From Botryosphaeria dothidea (lineage: Eukaryota; Ascomycota; Dothideomycetes; Botryosphaeriales; Botryosphaeriaceae): DNA of 64,000 nucleotides. Every line of letters begins with the position of its first letter. Positions within the stretch are counted from its first letter, which is position 1. The position numbers and the translations under genes were made by a program. Shown here in pieces: positions 23,876 to 38,096 of this stretch. The stretch covers positions 1-64,000 of the forward strand of contig WWBZ02000033.1 of assembly GCA_011503125.2 (NCBI GenBank). The letters run 5' to 3'. The notes under the pieces were generated by a model. The model saw only the letters and a list, made by a program, of their open reading frames with translations, ran no database searches and was not told the DNA's origin.

Positions 23876-25630
23876 ACTACTCTCTTCTAGGGAAAAACTA
23901 TATAGTAGATAGAATATCTTACTATTATCTTAACTCTTAGATTTCTCTAAGATTTCTAGATAGCTAGAATATAGTAGATCTTTAGGTCTACTTCCTTAAA
24001 GAGCGGAAGTATTACTTTATTCTTACTCTTATAGACGTTATACTATATAATAGAGAGAGAGCCTATATCTAATATTAACTTTCTTCTATCTCTAGATCCG
24101 GCTACGAGGAGGCTAGTAGTATAGGCTATAAGAAGAGAGTTCCCGCGGGCTTTTCTAAGGCGTATTATAAGCTATTAAGTCCGATAAATTTTATTTAGTT
24201 AGGAGGCGGAAGGCGGCTTAAGTCTCTTAGCCTACTAGTACCCTCTTAACTAGCTTCTTCTTTCTAATTCTCTTTCTTAGTCTAACGGTTAACTAGTTAG
24301 TTTAAGACTATATTTTAGTTATTAAAGGTTCTTTCTAGTATCTTTCTAGTACTACTAGACGGGCCTAGGCGGCCTTAGTATAGTAGGCTCTATATACTAG
24401 ATAGGAGTTACTCTAGGCTATATATCTTTAAGAGTAGTTTACGTACTATATATTTTTCTTAGGGTAGTCCCTAGTATTATATACCTTACTATACTATTCG
24501 TACTTTTTCTTCTTTTTATAATAGTTAGTAATATAACCGTAGGCCTAGTACTTAAAATACTAGGTTACTATAAAGGCTACGTTATAGTACTACGCTATAT
24601 AGATAGTAAAGTTAATAATAAGCTTCTTATTAATAATTTAGTTAGCGGTTTCGGAGTTTATAGTACTAAGAATAATAGCTAAGTAAGTTTTCCTCTCTAG
24701 AAGCTTCCTCTTTAGCTAGGCTAGCTTACTAATACGTAGTTTTAGATATAGAGATAGATTCTACTTCTAGATAGTTTAGATAGCTTAGAAGTCTATAGTA
24801 TCGATTTCTTCTCGAGAGACGTTATATACTAGTACTAAGTATAGCTACTAGTTAGGCCTAACTTCTTTTCCTAGTTCTATAGTCTATTTCTAGTTCTAGA
24901 GAAGAGCTATTCTAGTTACTTTATCTAGTATAAAGATTCTAACGTCTCTACTAGGGAGCTTCTTAGTAGTAAGTACTTTCTTATACGCCTAGCTTTTTTC
25001 TACCTAAATCTTTCTAATAATTACCTTATTTAAGAGCTTAGCTATTTCTTATCTATTTACTATCTCTAAAAAATAGAGAATAAGTTTAGTAGTAGCTAGG
25101 GGGGTAGAAGGCTTTAAGGCTACTTAGGCTATAATTTATATCTAGCTACGAGTATTAGATATAGGTATAAAGATAGCCTAGATACGGTTAACTATTTTTT
25201 AGATCTATTAGACCTCTTTAAGAATATTCTTAAAGCCTAGCTTCTTAGTAGTTACTTTCTAATAGATAGTAATATAATTTTAGAAGATTATCTTAGTAAT
25301 ATCGAGAAAATTTTTTATCTAGCTAGAGAGGACTAAAAGAAGGCTAGCGAATATTTATAGGGCTTAGAGGAGGATATCTACTATTTTTAAGGCTCTCTTA
25401 ACGTATTCTACGCTATACTAAATACTCTACGGTTTCTTAGAAGTATATTAGAGCTAGATAGAGATAGTTACTAGAGGAGGCTATTCGCCTCTTTCTATAT
25501 TCTCTATATTAACTACTTCGCGGCTATAGTTATCTTAAGTACTATTTTAGAACTCGCGAAGCTTAGAAGAGTCTCTAGGGCTCTCTTCCGGCGCCGTAGC
25601 TTAGAGTCGATTTTTTAGTATAGTTATATT
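23876..25630 (-). mobile_element. LINE L2, ORF1 part (RIP-mutated)
   Basis: The sequence picks up exactly where L2 stopped at 17,022; the continuous arrangement is seen in L4 around 56,395. On the minus strand it holds the end of the endonuclease region and the Gag-like ORF1, with its zinc-knuckle block near 24,450-24,550. The 5' end is at about 25,630, with GCTACGGCGCCGG near the start, as in L3 and L5. CA and TG are practically absent. Confidence 0.8.
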
Positions 25631-27025
25631 TTTACTAAAAAAATAGAGATTTAATATAGTAGTAGGAATTCGTATTCCTAGATTTACTAGATGCCTAGAG
25701 CCGATAATTAAAATTTTAGAAGTCTACGTAGATAATAAGCTTAGATAGAAACTCTATATTAGAAAAATAGAAGCTAAGATAATTAAATAGTATATATCTC
25801 TCTCTAGACTTATAGCGTCTATCTAGAGAGCCTTATTTACTAAAGCCCGTTATATCTATACGGCCGTAGTAAGGCTAGTTCTTATCTACGGCTATAAGAT
25901 ATAGTATATTCTAGAGAAAATTCTAGGATAAAGAAAAATAGCTATCTAGCTACTAAAGAAGATCTAAAACTAGTATCTACGTACTATCTTAGAGGCGTAT
26001 AAATTAACTAGTATATAAATCTTAGAGTATAAGATAGGGATTCCCCTACTTTTACTATATTTAGACGAACTAGTACTAGTCTAAGCTATTAGAGCTAGAA
26101 ATAGCCTAGTCGTAGTAGTAGTAGAGGAAATTTACTAGAGTATTAAATAGATAGCTTAGGCTACTCTAAGTACTAAAGGCGCCGCTAGCTCTACTAGAAG
26201 AACTCTACTTAGAAAAAAGGTAAACTCTCTTCTTAACTACTATCTCTCTATCTACTAAAGTCTTCTAGAGCGAACGAAGCTACGTATAGTATATAGAAAT
26301 AAGTAGAAGAAGAGATAGATAAAGTCTACTAGCTAGGAAAGATAAGATAAGCTAGTAGCCTAAAGTATATAGTAGAACCTAAAAATTAGATAAATCTATA
26401 GCGAACTATCTAAGCTATAGAGTATACTCGCTACCCTACTACGTATAGAGTATATTAGACTAGAGAACTTTCTCTTAAGGCGTAAGGTACTAGAGTACTT
26501 TAGTCCTATTTATTTATACGGCTAGTATAGATAAACTCTAAAGTATATTCTTCTCTTCTACTTCTACTTCTAATAGAGTAGAATATAGATACTCTAAAGA
26601 GTAGAGACTACGAACTACTACTTTCTTCTTTTAATAAAGAAGGAGATTAAAGTAGTAATAGACTAGTTCTTACGCCTAGGGCTACTTAAGTAATTTAGTC
26701 TAGTAAGAAAACTAATATAGAAAGATAACTAGAAAGAGAAACTAGGAAGATAACTAGAACTACTAGGACTACTAGAACCCGAATAACTATAAGAATAAGA
26801 ACTAAAGAGATAGGTCTAGTAGGTAAATATAGGGCTACTATAGTAGCCGCTACTAGTAAGAAGAAAAAATAAGAACTAGTATAGGATAGTATACCTAGAG
26901 AGAGAGAAGGAGTTTTTACTAGGTAAAAAGGTTTTCCTCCTCGTATAAAATAACTATAGATAGCTAGCCCCGTATAGACCCGTAAGAGAGCTATATTAGG
27001 AAGAAATAAATTTATCTATCTATTT
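25631..27025 (+). mobile_element. 5'-truncated LINE L6 (RIP-mutated)
   Basis: This plus-strand copy of the LINE 3' region aligns end to end with L1 (145-1,484). It starts only about 50 bp further upstream and ends in AAATTTATCTATCTATTTATA. It carries the RT C-terminal region, the C-x-C...H...C block and the tail, all with TAG/TAA in place of Gln and Trp. It is joined head to head with the 5' end of L2 at about 25,631; the exact junction is uncertain by about 20 bp. Confidence 0.8.
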
Positions 27026-27157
27026 ATACTAGAAGATATACGTATAGATTACGTACTATACTAGTTCTATCTAGAAAGGCCTAGTAGCTCTTAACTAGTC
27101 TATCTATCTAGTATTACTAGATAACTAAACTACGGCTAGTACGGCTATTTTCTTAAT
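27026..27157 (+). repeat. Partial Copia-type LTR (copy 2 of 3)
   Basis: It matches 1,515-1,656 and 39,830-39,967 and directly follows the tail of LINE L6, so its left part was removed or displaced by that insertion. Confidence 0.5.
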
Positions 27158-27601
27158 ACTACTAAAGATTAGAATATTAGTATTATTAACGAATCTAAGA
27201 GAGAAGATATTATTTCTACGTAGTTATATAAGTAGGTTAGAGATAAAGAATAGGTAGAGAATTAGAGATAGTAAGAATCTCTAGAAAATCTTAGTTAAGA
27301 TTTAGATTAGTAAACTAATAAAGTCTTCGAAGAATAGCTAAGTAGTACGGTCCTATAGAAAGAATTAAGTAAATCTTTCTATCTATTCTAGAAGTTTTAC
27401 TATCTTTATATTATAGAGAAGCCTTCTATAGAATATATAGTTATATACTTCTAAGATATTTAGGCTAAGAACTAAAACTACTAGCCCTAGATCTTATATC
27501 TAGATAGTATAGATCTATTCTATAAGTAGGTTAAGAGCTACTATTACGGACCTATTTTTTCTAGCTTCTATCTATATATTAGAAAGTAGGCTATATACTT
27601 T
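27158..27601 (-). mobile_element. Internal LINE fragment
   Basis: This 444-bp piece of ORF2 (RT region) aligns with 15,150-15,590 and 29,100-29,545. It ends abruptly where the tail of LINE L3 begins and has no counterpart on the far side of L3, so the locus was rearranged. Confidence 0.7.
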
Positions 27602-30600
27602 AGATAGATAGATAAATTTATTTCTTCCCGATATAGCTCTCTTACGGGTCTATACGGGGCTAGCTATCTATAGTTATTTTACTTAAAGAAGAAAACCTTA
27701 TTACCTAATAAAAACCCCTTCTTTCTATCTAGGCCTATTTATCTCTACTAGTTCTATTTTTTCTTCTTACTAGTAGCGGCTACTATAGTAGTCCTATATT
27801 TGCCTACTAGCTCTACTTCTTTAGTTTTTATTCTCGTAGTTATCCGAGTTCTAGTATTTCCGGTAGTTCTTCTAGTTTCTCTTTCTAGTTATCCTCTTAA
27901 ATTAGTTTCCTAGCTAGACTAAACTAACTAAGTAGCTCTAGGCGTAGAAACTAGCCTATTACTACTTTAATTTTCTTCTTTATTAAGAGAAGAAAGTAGT
28001 AGTCCGTAGTTTCTACTCTTTAGAGTATCTATATTCTATTTTATTAGAAGTAAAGATAGAAGAGAAGAATATACTTTAGAGTTTATCTATACTAGCCGTA
28101 TAGATAGATAGAACTAGAGTACTTTAGTACCTTACGTCTTAAGAGAAAGTTCTCTAGTCTAATATACTCTATACGTAATAGAGTAGCGAGTATACTCTAT
28201 AGCTTAAATAGTTCGCTATAGATTTATCTAATTTTTAGGTTCTACTATATACTTTAGGCTACTAGCTTATCTTATCTTTTCTAGCTAGTAAACTTTATCT
28301 ATTTCTTCTTCTACTTATTTCTATATATTATACGTAGCTTCGTTCGCTTTAAAAGACTCTAGTAGATAGAGAAATAGTAGTTAAGAAGTAAGTTTATCTT
28401 TTTTCTAAGTAGAGTTCTTCTAGTAGAACTAGTAGCGCCTCTAGTACTTAGAGTAGCCTAAGCTATTTATTTAATACTTTAGTAAGTTTTCTCTACTACT
28501 AAGACTAGGCTATTTCTAGCTCTAATAGCTTAGACTAGTACTAGTTCGTCTAGATATAGTAAGAGTAGAGAAATCTCTATCTTATACTCTAAGGTTTATA
28601 TACTAGTTAACTTATACGCCCTTAAGATAGTATATAGATACTAGTTTTAGATCTTCTTTAGTAGCTAGATAGTTATTTTTCTCTACTCTAGAATTCTCTC
28701 TAGAGTATACTATACCCTATAGCCGTAGATAAGAACTAGTCTTACTACGGCCGTATAGATATAACGGGCTTTAGTAAATAAGGCTTTCTAGATAGACGCT
28801 GCGAGTCTAGAGAGAGATATATACTATTTAATTATCTTAGCTTCTATTTCTCTAATATAGAGTCTCTATCTAAGCTTATTATTTACGTAGATTTCTAGAA
28901 TCTTAATTATAGGCTCTAGGTATCTAGTAAATCTAGGAATACGAATCTCTACTACTATATTAAATCTCCTTAGTTTCTTTATAAAATAAATAAGATAATA
29001 CTTATCGGGCGAGAAAGCTAACCCGTAGGTAGCTATCTAGTACTCGTAAATTTAATATACTTTCTTTAGTATCCTATAGTTTTATTCTATAGATCTACTA
29101 AAGATTAGAATATTAGTATTATCGACGAATCTAAGAGAGAAGATATTACTTCTACGTAGCTATATAAGTAGGTTAGAAGTAAAGAATAGATAGAGTATCG
29201 GCGATAGTAAGAATCTCTAGAGAATCCCGGTTAAGGTCTAGATTAGTAGACTAGTAAAGTCTTTAAAGAATAGCTAAGTAGTACGGTTATATAGAAAGAA
29301 TCGAGTAAATCTTTCTACTTATTCTAAGAGTTTTACTATCTTTATATTATAGAGAAGCCTTCTATAAGATACGTAGTTATATACTTCTAAGATATCTAGG
29401 CTAAGAACTAAAGCTACTAGCTCTAGATCTTATATCTAGATAGTATAGATCTATTCTATAAGTAGGTTAAGAGCTACTACTACGGATCTATTTCTTCTAG
29501 CTTCTATTTATATATTAGAAAGTAGACTATATACTTTAGTAGTCTAGAAGATTCTATCTACTATAATCCTCTTAAGTAGCTTTTCTAGTATATTAAGTAA
29601 AGTAATCGGCCTAAATAACTTAGCTTTAGTATAGTCGTCTCTCTATAGTTTTCTAAGAACTACGGTAATAGAGCTTTTAAACTATCTAGAATAGTATCTA
29701 AGTATAAGATATCTCTAGAAGAGCCTAGTAAGGAGTTCCCTTAGTATCTTAGCGTATTACTTTAGAAATCTATTAGTAATCTTATCTAGATCTAGTATCT
29801 TATCTAGAAGAAGCTTCTTAATAGTATAGAGGATCTATTCTTTAGTAAGGTCTTAGAGAATCTCTACTAGTACTAGATATATATATCTATCTAAATCTAA
29901 AAGGTTAGTAGTCCTAGAAGATAGAAAGAACTAGTTAGTAAAGATTTCTACCTTAGACTAGTTATCGTAATATAGTTATTTATCTACTCTTTAAAGGGGT
30001 AGGAACTAAGGTAGAACTAGAGGTTCTAATACTCTTATTCTTATCTACTTTAAGAGCTTCTAAAGTATAGATAGATCCGAAGTAATCTTAGTTACTATTC
30101 TACGCTATACTTTTATTCTATCTCTTCTAATCTACCTCTTCTTACTATTAGTAATAGTTTAGTATACTATCTAGTCCTCCTCTCTCTCTATAGCTATCTA
30201 CTTTCTTCTAGCTACTCTAGCCTAGTATACTAGATTCGAATACTTCTTTATCTATTATATAGAGGTCTAGAGTAAGGATCTCGCTACTAAAATAGTCTTC
30301 TAGATTATTTTTTAGATAGCCTTCTAGAGTAGTATAATAAAGTAATCTAAATCTACTTTAGTATTAAAAGGGGCTGCTTTAAGGTATTCGAGCTTTAATT
30401 AGAGTATATTATTAGTTCTCTTCTAGTCTACTTTCTTCTACTAGAGTCTTAAAGAGCGTAGTTCTATAAAAATAGAAGAAAAATTAAGTATAGTAAGGAT
30501 AGGTAGGTAGTTAGAGAATAATTCGAGCTTCTAGCTAATTCTATAGCTAAGAATTCTCTTCTCTAGCTATCGTAATATAAAGATAAGATCTAGAGTACTC

Positions 30601-30848
30601 TCGCTACTACTATCTCGTCTAGTAATAGTATCTCTTAGAAGAGCTAGGTTAAGATTAGCTATAATAGCTATCTTAATTAGGTTATCCGCTAGAATATAGT
30701 ATATTAGAGAGGTTATATCTCTCTAGATAGAATAGTAGAGGTTAAAGTCCCCTAAGAGAATATACTCTTCTAGTTTTCTAAGAACTTCCGGTAGAAGAGA
30801 TAAGATTTCTAGCGCTATACTAGTATAAGAGGCTAGCGGAGGATTATA
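27602..30848 (-). mobile_element. LINE L3, ORF2 part (RIP-mutated)
   Basis: The tail (GATAGATAGATAAATTTATT on plus) begins at 27,602. Sequence through 30,848 aligns with L2 13,641-16,890, including the RT active-site region near 29,110-29,160. Gypsy D1 interrupts it at 30,849 within the endonuclease region. ORF1 resumes only at 38,347, after a loss of about 1.1 kb relative to L2. No ORF survives. Confidence 0.85.
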
Positions 30849-31219
30849 TATTATAAACGTAGCTTACTTAGATCTCTTACCTCTCGTTTATCTTCGTTAA
30901 TTTAAAATTTAGATCTAGACTTATCTACTTATAAATTAGAAAGCTAGTATTTTAGTTCGTTCTTTATATATATAAAGCTCGTTCTTCTATTTTATAGTTA
31001 GCTCTTTAGTCTAGTAATAAGTATTCCTCGCGTATAACTTAGTACGCCTTAAATTAGACCTTACTTATCTTCCTCGTCCCTCGTCCCTCGTCTTCGTCTC
31101 TCGTACCTCGTATCTTCGCTCTTTAAACTATATCCTTATACTTCGGTATTACTTTACTCCTACTACCTTTACCGGCTTCGTTACCTCGTCTCTCCGCCCT
31201 CTAAGGTCCGTTTATTATA
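30849..31219 (+). repeat. Gypsy D copy 1, 5' LTR
   Basis: This 371-bp sequence is the reverse complement of 59,367-59,753 and includes the CTCGTC-rich stretch near 31,070-31,120. Confidence 0.85.
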
Positions 31220-32540
31220 TTTTACTAGACTTCTCTCTAGTAGGCCTAAAGCTCTCGCCGAAGCCCTAGACTATAATCTCTAAAATAGTTAATAGAACTA
31301 TACCTTCTAATTCTTAGAATACGCTCTTCTAAGTCCTCGATTAAATCCCTACTCCTATTAACGCTCGTCCTATCTTCCCTAAAGATATCTTAGTTTCTCT
31401 ACGCGTTATTCTTAGCTAGGTATACGCTAAAGGAAGATAATCTTACCTAAGATCTAATATCGATTTACTAGTTATTTCTAAGAATACTACGAACGCCTAA
31501 GTTACTTATATCTTTTACTACTACGGTTTTAGCTAAGATAAAGCCTTCGCCCGACTCTAACTACTAGCCCCGAACCTTCCTACTAATACGCTAGCTACTA
31601 CGTCTACGGTATCTTCTTTAGAAACTCTTACCCCTCGTCCTCGTATTTCTAAGATATTAAATCTAGAACTCTTTAAGGGTAAACGTACTCGATTTAGAAA
31701 CTTCGCTACGTAACTCTAGCTTAAATTCGCCTCGGACCTATCTATCTTTATAACGGATACTACTAGGATTACTTACGCTAGTTTATATCTTCGCGATACT
31801 ACGTATACCTAGTTTACTTTCTACGTCTCTACTTCGAACGGTTTCGTAGACTTCGATAATTATAAGGCCTTCTACTAAACTCTTAAGACCGTATTTAATA
31901 ATTCTAATACTTACGCAACGGCTAAACGATTCCTTCTCGCACTTAAATAAGATAAGTCCTACTCGGCTTACTACTTACGGTTCTTCTCGCTTATTACGAC
32001 TCTTAGTTAGAAAGAAAACGTAGTAAAAATTTACTACTTCCGCCTTAGCCTTAAAAAGAACCTTAAGAATCTTCTTATTAGACGTTCTATACTACTAGAA
32101 TTCGAAAAGTTCGCTAAAGCTTATATTATACTAGATAACTAACTCTATACTCGAACCGTTAAGAAAAAGATAATCTTAGCTCGTACTCCTACCTCGATTT
32201 CTTCTTCTCTTATACTAGCTACTTCTCCCGCGCTAACCTCGATTCTCTAAAGTAAACCTATAGAACTAAATACGTTTACTTAAAAAGCGTACCGAAGAGC
32301 TAATAATCTCTACGCTTACTATAGTAATCCGAACTACTAGGTACGTAAGTACTCTAAGGTAAAGGGTCTAAAGGATTTAAAGAGTCTAAACCTTAATTCG
32401 ACTATAACTATACTCTCTCCGCCTACCTCGCTACTAGTAATAAGTCTACTCGTCTCCTCTAAAATCTCGACTTCTATAACTCCTCCTACGGCTTTAGTTC
32501 TCTACGTATTAAAAAACGTAGAAGGCTAGGTAGTACCTAG
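30849..32540 (+). mobile_element. Gypsy D, copy 1: 5' LTR and gag only
   Basis: A 371-bp LTR (30,849-31,219; TATTATAAACG...CGTTTATTATA) is followed by a plus-strand gag. Gag-like helical sequence lies near 31,670-32,200 and a zinc knuckle near 32,300-32,345, where the Cys codons read Tyr (LYAYYSNPNY, expected CxxC...H...C). The element stops at 32,540, where the LTR of Gypsy B begins. A longer copy of the same family lies inverted at 59,367-64,000. Confidence 0.8.
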
Positions 32541-32790
32541 TATAATAGCTTATATCCGGTATACTCGCGGAAATATAGTAGTATTACTATCTACGAGAAG
32601 ACTAAGCTAAAGAGAAAAGAAAGAAAGGTTTAAGTAAGATAGCGCTACTTATATATCTCTCTAGAGTTCCTTTTACTAGTAGCGAGTTATAGGGTTTTCT
32701 TATTAAGCTTCGTTAAGCTTTAAGGTTCTCTTAACCTAAGATCTCGCCGTAGGATCTATCTAAGGCACCCTTAGGGTTTAAACCGTAATA
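32541..32790 (-). repeat. Gypsy B 3' LTR
   Basis: This 250-bp LTR is almost identical to 38,097-38,346. Confidence 0.92.
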
Positions 32791-35700
32791 TTACCTCTCT
32801 CCCGGCTTTAAAGGTAGGTCTCTAGGGCTTTAGTATCTTCTAAAGCGCTTACTAGTTCCTAAGTTAGCCGCGCGTATCCTCTCTACTTAACTTAATAGAG
32901 TTTCTACCGTTTCCGCTAGCCTAGCCGTCTTTCTAGTTTTTTACCTAAGATAGCTTTAACTCTCTATTCTTCTTCTCTATTAACGAGTATAGCTAGTAGT
33001 TAATAATCGTCCTATTCTTAGCTTAGTAAAGAATCTATTCTAGCTAGGCGTAAGAGATCGACGTTAAAGACGTTATATATCCTAGTTAGTACGTCTAGTT
33101 TATAGCTATAAGGGCTAATAACCTCGATAACTATAAACTTTACTACTCGATTATTAAGCTTCCGGCTTAGGCGGTCCGTTCGTATATTCTTAAGATTTAG
33201 CTAGACTTTATCCCCTACTTTATACGCTAGTAATAGGTCCCTATATCGATTTACTTAGGTCTCCTAATCCTATTATACGTTCGCTATTAATACTTCTACC
33301 TATTCGGTTATCTCTTTAATCTTTACCACGATTACTTCTTCTTTTTATATTAGTAATATAGGGTTCGGAACTAGTTAAGGATCCTCGAATAACTATAGTA
33401 GCTCGAGGTAGTATCTATAAGAGAGGAAGAAGAGGCTAACACCTATTGATAAGGATTCTTAGCTATTTATAGTAAGCTCTATTACTAGCAACTAGTTAAC
33501 CTAGTTATCTTACGCGTAGTTAACTATCCGGTAGAGCTTTCTTTCTATTTCGGTATTCGCACGCTCCGTTAATCTATCTATTTCTAGATAGTAGGCTGTT
33601 AAGATTCGTCTTTCGATCCTAAGTAATTAGTAAACCCTCTTCTATAGCTGGCTAATAAATTAGCTTCTCCGGTTAGAGATAATAGCGGTTAGAACTCTAT
33701 AGTAGCGGTAGAAGCAGCGAATAAATATTCTAGTAACTATTTCTACTTTAATATCCTTATAGGCCTTAAGGATAACTTCTTTACCTAATCGATTAGTAAT
33801 AACTATAAGTATCCGATATTCTTAGCTCTCGGGTAGCGGTCTAATAAAGTCGACTAAGATCTCTCTCTACTAACGGTTTAGTACTAGTAACGGCCGTAGT
33901 AGTTCTTATTTATAGTCTCTCTAGACTCTAGTCCTTCCGTAGACGTTATAGTTACGTACGAATCTACGTATATTAGATACGAAGTTCGGCTAGAAGAACT
34001 ATCTTACGATAAGGGCTATTATTCTAGTACGTCTAGGATAAACTACTATTATTAAATCGTAGAGTATCTAGATTAGCTTAGTTCTTAAAGGCTCGTAGTT
34101 TAGTATCTAACGTCTACTACGGAATAGTAACTCTCCTTAATTATTTAAGAAGTAATTAGTAATTAAGAGCTTAACTAGTTCTTCTAAATCGTTTAGTAGC
34201 GTTCTTCTACCCTCTCTTACTACTATTATAAGACGTCTATAGTCCGGATCCGCTGCTTTTACCTCTTATTAGAGCTACCGTAAATAGTCTTCGATTAACG
34301 TTACTCCTTATTCGTATACTAGTTCGTCTATAGATCTATCTAATAGTTCGTCTACTAGTTTATCTACTAGTTTATCTACTTATTCGTCTACTCCTTATTC
34401 GGTTATAGCTTATCGTCTTATTTATACTAGTATTACTAAAACTCTCTAATAGTTAGCTTAAACCTTATTTAGGCTTAAGAGTCGTACGACACGATATTAA
34501 AGCCTCTTATTATCTTAAGATACTAGTAAGTCTTAGTCTCTTCGTGTAAGTACGTTAGGCTAAGCCCTAAGCTTGCCTAGACGGTAAGCAATAGTAAAGT
34601 TAAATCGGCTTAGAATTAGCTGCCATCTTATTTGCCTCTTAGAGAGCCGTCGGACTATTATAAAGTATTCGAGATTCTTATAGTCCGTAATAATCTTAAA
34701 TTCTTTTACGCTTCGTAGCTCTATATTCTACTACTAAAGATACTTAATAATCGTAAGGAGCTCCTTATCGTAGATCTCGTAGTTATACTCTACTAGCGAG
34801 TTCTTCTTTAAGAAGTAGGTAACTAGCCGGAGCACTCTATTATTATCGTATTAGGATAAAATTTCTTTTATATAGTATCCTAAGGAGTTAGTCTCGAGGA
34901 TTGTCTTTCGGTCCGGGTTAAATTAGGCAAGAATTGGTGCCGTGATAAAGGCCTTCTTTAGCTTTCGAAACGCTCTTTCTACTCCTTCTATCTAATAGAA
35001 CGGAACGTCTTTCTTTATAAGTATATATAACGGAGCCGTAGTCTTCGAGTATTTATTAATAAAGCGCCGGTAGAAGTTCGCAAAGCTAAGGAATCTAAGC
35101 ACTTCTTTAACTATAGTTAGTATTTCCTATTCCTAAATAGCTTTTACCTTAGCTAGGTCTATACGGATATCTTTCCTAGCTTCGATAATAAATCTAAGAT
35201 ACTTTATTAACTAAACCTCGAATTCGTACTTATCGATATTAAGCTATAGTCCCGCTGCTTATAGCTTTTCGAGAACCTTAGTTACGTACTCTCGGTATTA
35301 GATACGGGATCCCTCGGTAAAAATAAGTATATTATCGATATAAGCCGATACGAAGTCGTCTAGGAAGTCCTATAGAGTCTAGTTAATATATCGTTAAAAG
35401 GTGCTTAGTGTATTAGCTAGTCTAAAGGGAGTAATAAGCTACTTAAATAGTCTAAAGCGGGTTCGAAAGGCTATAAGCTATTTATCTCCTAGTTTAACCC
35501 GAATCTTATTAAATACTACGATTACATCGAGTTTCGTAAACTATCTTACCTTACTAATCCGGTTAAGGGTCTTCTAGATAAGAGGTAGTAGATATCGATC
35601 CTTCCGTATAAGTTAATTAAGAGCTCGGTAGTTATAATAGAATCGTAAGCCTCTATTTAGTTTCTTTATAAAGAGGACTAGCGCTACGGCTAGAGAATTA

Positions 35701-38096
35701 CTTACACGGATAAAGCCTTTATCGAGTAGCTCTATAAGCGTTTTCCGGAGTACTAGTAGTTCGTCTCTAGATATATTATATAAGGGTCCCTATAGGGCCA
35801 CTAGTATCCTCCTATTTTTATCTTTCTTAAGCTTAATCTAATAATCGATTCTAGGTCGGTATAGAGATAACTTATCGGCCTTACTTCTATCGAAGGTATC
35901 GAGAAACCGTTTATCTAACTAGGCTAGTAGTTTCGTCCTTAGGTCCGTATACTTCTTCTTAGTAAGTGCTTTATTAATATTAGCTAGACTTACTAAGAAA
36001 ACCTAGTAACCGAGTCGTTTCTTTCTTATAAGAAGGCGGAACCTAGCGGCTCCGACCCTTCTATAGTCGAGTTCTTTTCTCTCTCTCTAGCTTTATACTA
36101 CTAGGCTAGAGTCCTTAAATCTAAGGATTTATTTTTCTATATCTAGTTCTACTCTCTCTTTTACTAACTATAGTAAGCTAAGAATAACTTTATAGCCTTT
36201 AATCCTTAGAGCTATATAGAAGTAAGCTCTTTTCGTTTAGTATCCGCCGATATCGATCTCGGCAATTACTACTTCGGTAATCTAGAAGTCGGTAATAGTA
36301 TTAACTAACTAGATTTATCTTAGTCGGATAGGAATACGCTAGAGTTTATATCTTCGAGCGAATCGAGTATCGATAAAGCTATAGAATAAGTACCTAGAAT
36401 TAATAAGGGTTTAAGTAGAGATCTCCTTATTAATAAGTACTAAAACTAAAAAAGGTAGTTTTTCTATATACTTATTCTCGAATTACTTCCAATCTACTTA
36501 AAGCTTACTTTACTTCTTTCGCTCGTAACGGCGAATTTTATTAGGAGCTACTCTTTTTCCGAATTCTTATTAACCTCTAATACTTTAGTATCCTCCTCTA
36601 ATTACGGAGGAACTTTCTACTCCGACTATCTAATACTAGTAGCTTAAGCTAGGCGACGGGTAGGCGTATAAGGGTATATATACTTCTAGTATCCTAAAGC
36701 ACTATAACGCGTATAAAGCCTATTCTAACGACGTCGGTTAATCTTATCTTAAGTTACCTATTTAGCTCTCCGGGTTAGTACGGCTTTAGCTAGGCCTATT
36801 AGTTTCTAGTCTATTTAGTCGTTTTAAAGAGGCTTTAGATACGTAGTAGGTCTAGTAGTCGTTATTAATCGAGTAGATCTCTTATCGGTTTAAGGACTTA
36901 GACTTCTCCTTCCTTAATACCTACTTCGTATAACTAACTTCTTAGCCTTATTAATAGCCTCTATATCGTTACTAGTTCTAGCTAGCAAGTTAGTAAATTC
37001 GTAGAACGTAAGATCTTCTAAGCTCTTGCTAACTAGTCGGTCTTTTAGTTCCTAGCTAATTAAGTCCTAAAGAGAGTCTTTCTTTTACTTATCGTCCTAT
37101 ATAGTACTTTTACTAGATTTAAGTATTAGGTGGCGGAACTTTATAAAGTATTCTCTAAAGGGGCCACCTTTTTAATATAGGGCTCGGAGCTCGTAACGTG
37201 CTTTTTCCTCGCGATATAGGTCGCTAAATACGGCCCTTAGCTATTCGAATAGATCCTAGGTTATAGCCGTCTAGCTTAAGAATCTCTACTATAGTTATAA
37301 GTAGGTAAGCGCGGTTTCTCGTAGCTAGTTAAATAGTAACGCTACTTATATCGTTTCTAGGTAGCTTACGTAATCGATTCGAAGTTTCTAATTTACTTAA
37401 TTAATCTAGGCTTCTAGCTCCTTTCGTTCTTCTTTAAATTCTACTAGTTCGGGTAGAATTTTTCTTAGCCTTTAACTTACCGTAAGCGCTTAAGTAACCG
37501 CTTTAGTAATTACGGTTAGTAGGGTTTATACTTAAGCCGTCGGGGTAGACGTAGCTATTCCTACGCTAGACTACCTTATTATTAGTATAGTAGCCTAGCT
37601 ATCTATTCGTGCCTATAGCTAAGTAACTATTATAAATAGTTAGTTCGCCTATTGCGGTAGGTTCTCTTATTCGCGCTACGGGGCCTCTTACGGTTTATCT
37701 ATTAGTTAGTCGTCTATTCTAGAACGCGTCTTTAAGTATCTTCTTAAGCGTCTTCTTAGATATCTTCTTAGGTGCCCTCTCTAAGATCTCTCTTTTAGAT
37801 CTTCTTTTAGGGACTTCTTCGTGCCTTCTTAAACGCTACGCTATCGTTTTATTAAAGGGCTTCCTTCGGGAACCTTCTTAAGTACCTATATAGATACCTT
37901 CTTAAACGATTTCCTAGGTATAGTTAACTAGTAACGAGCCTAGCTACTATTCTATTCCTTAGATAACTTAGGTAACTTAGATAAAGAGAAGCCGTGCTTA
38001 CGTAAGAGCTTTAGCGTACGGAGAAAAGAAGAATAAGGATATAGTACTTACGTAGGAGCTATAGCGTATAAAGGAAAGGGGATAAGCTTAGTCTAA

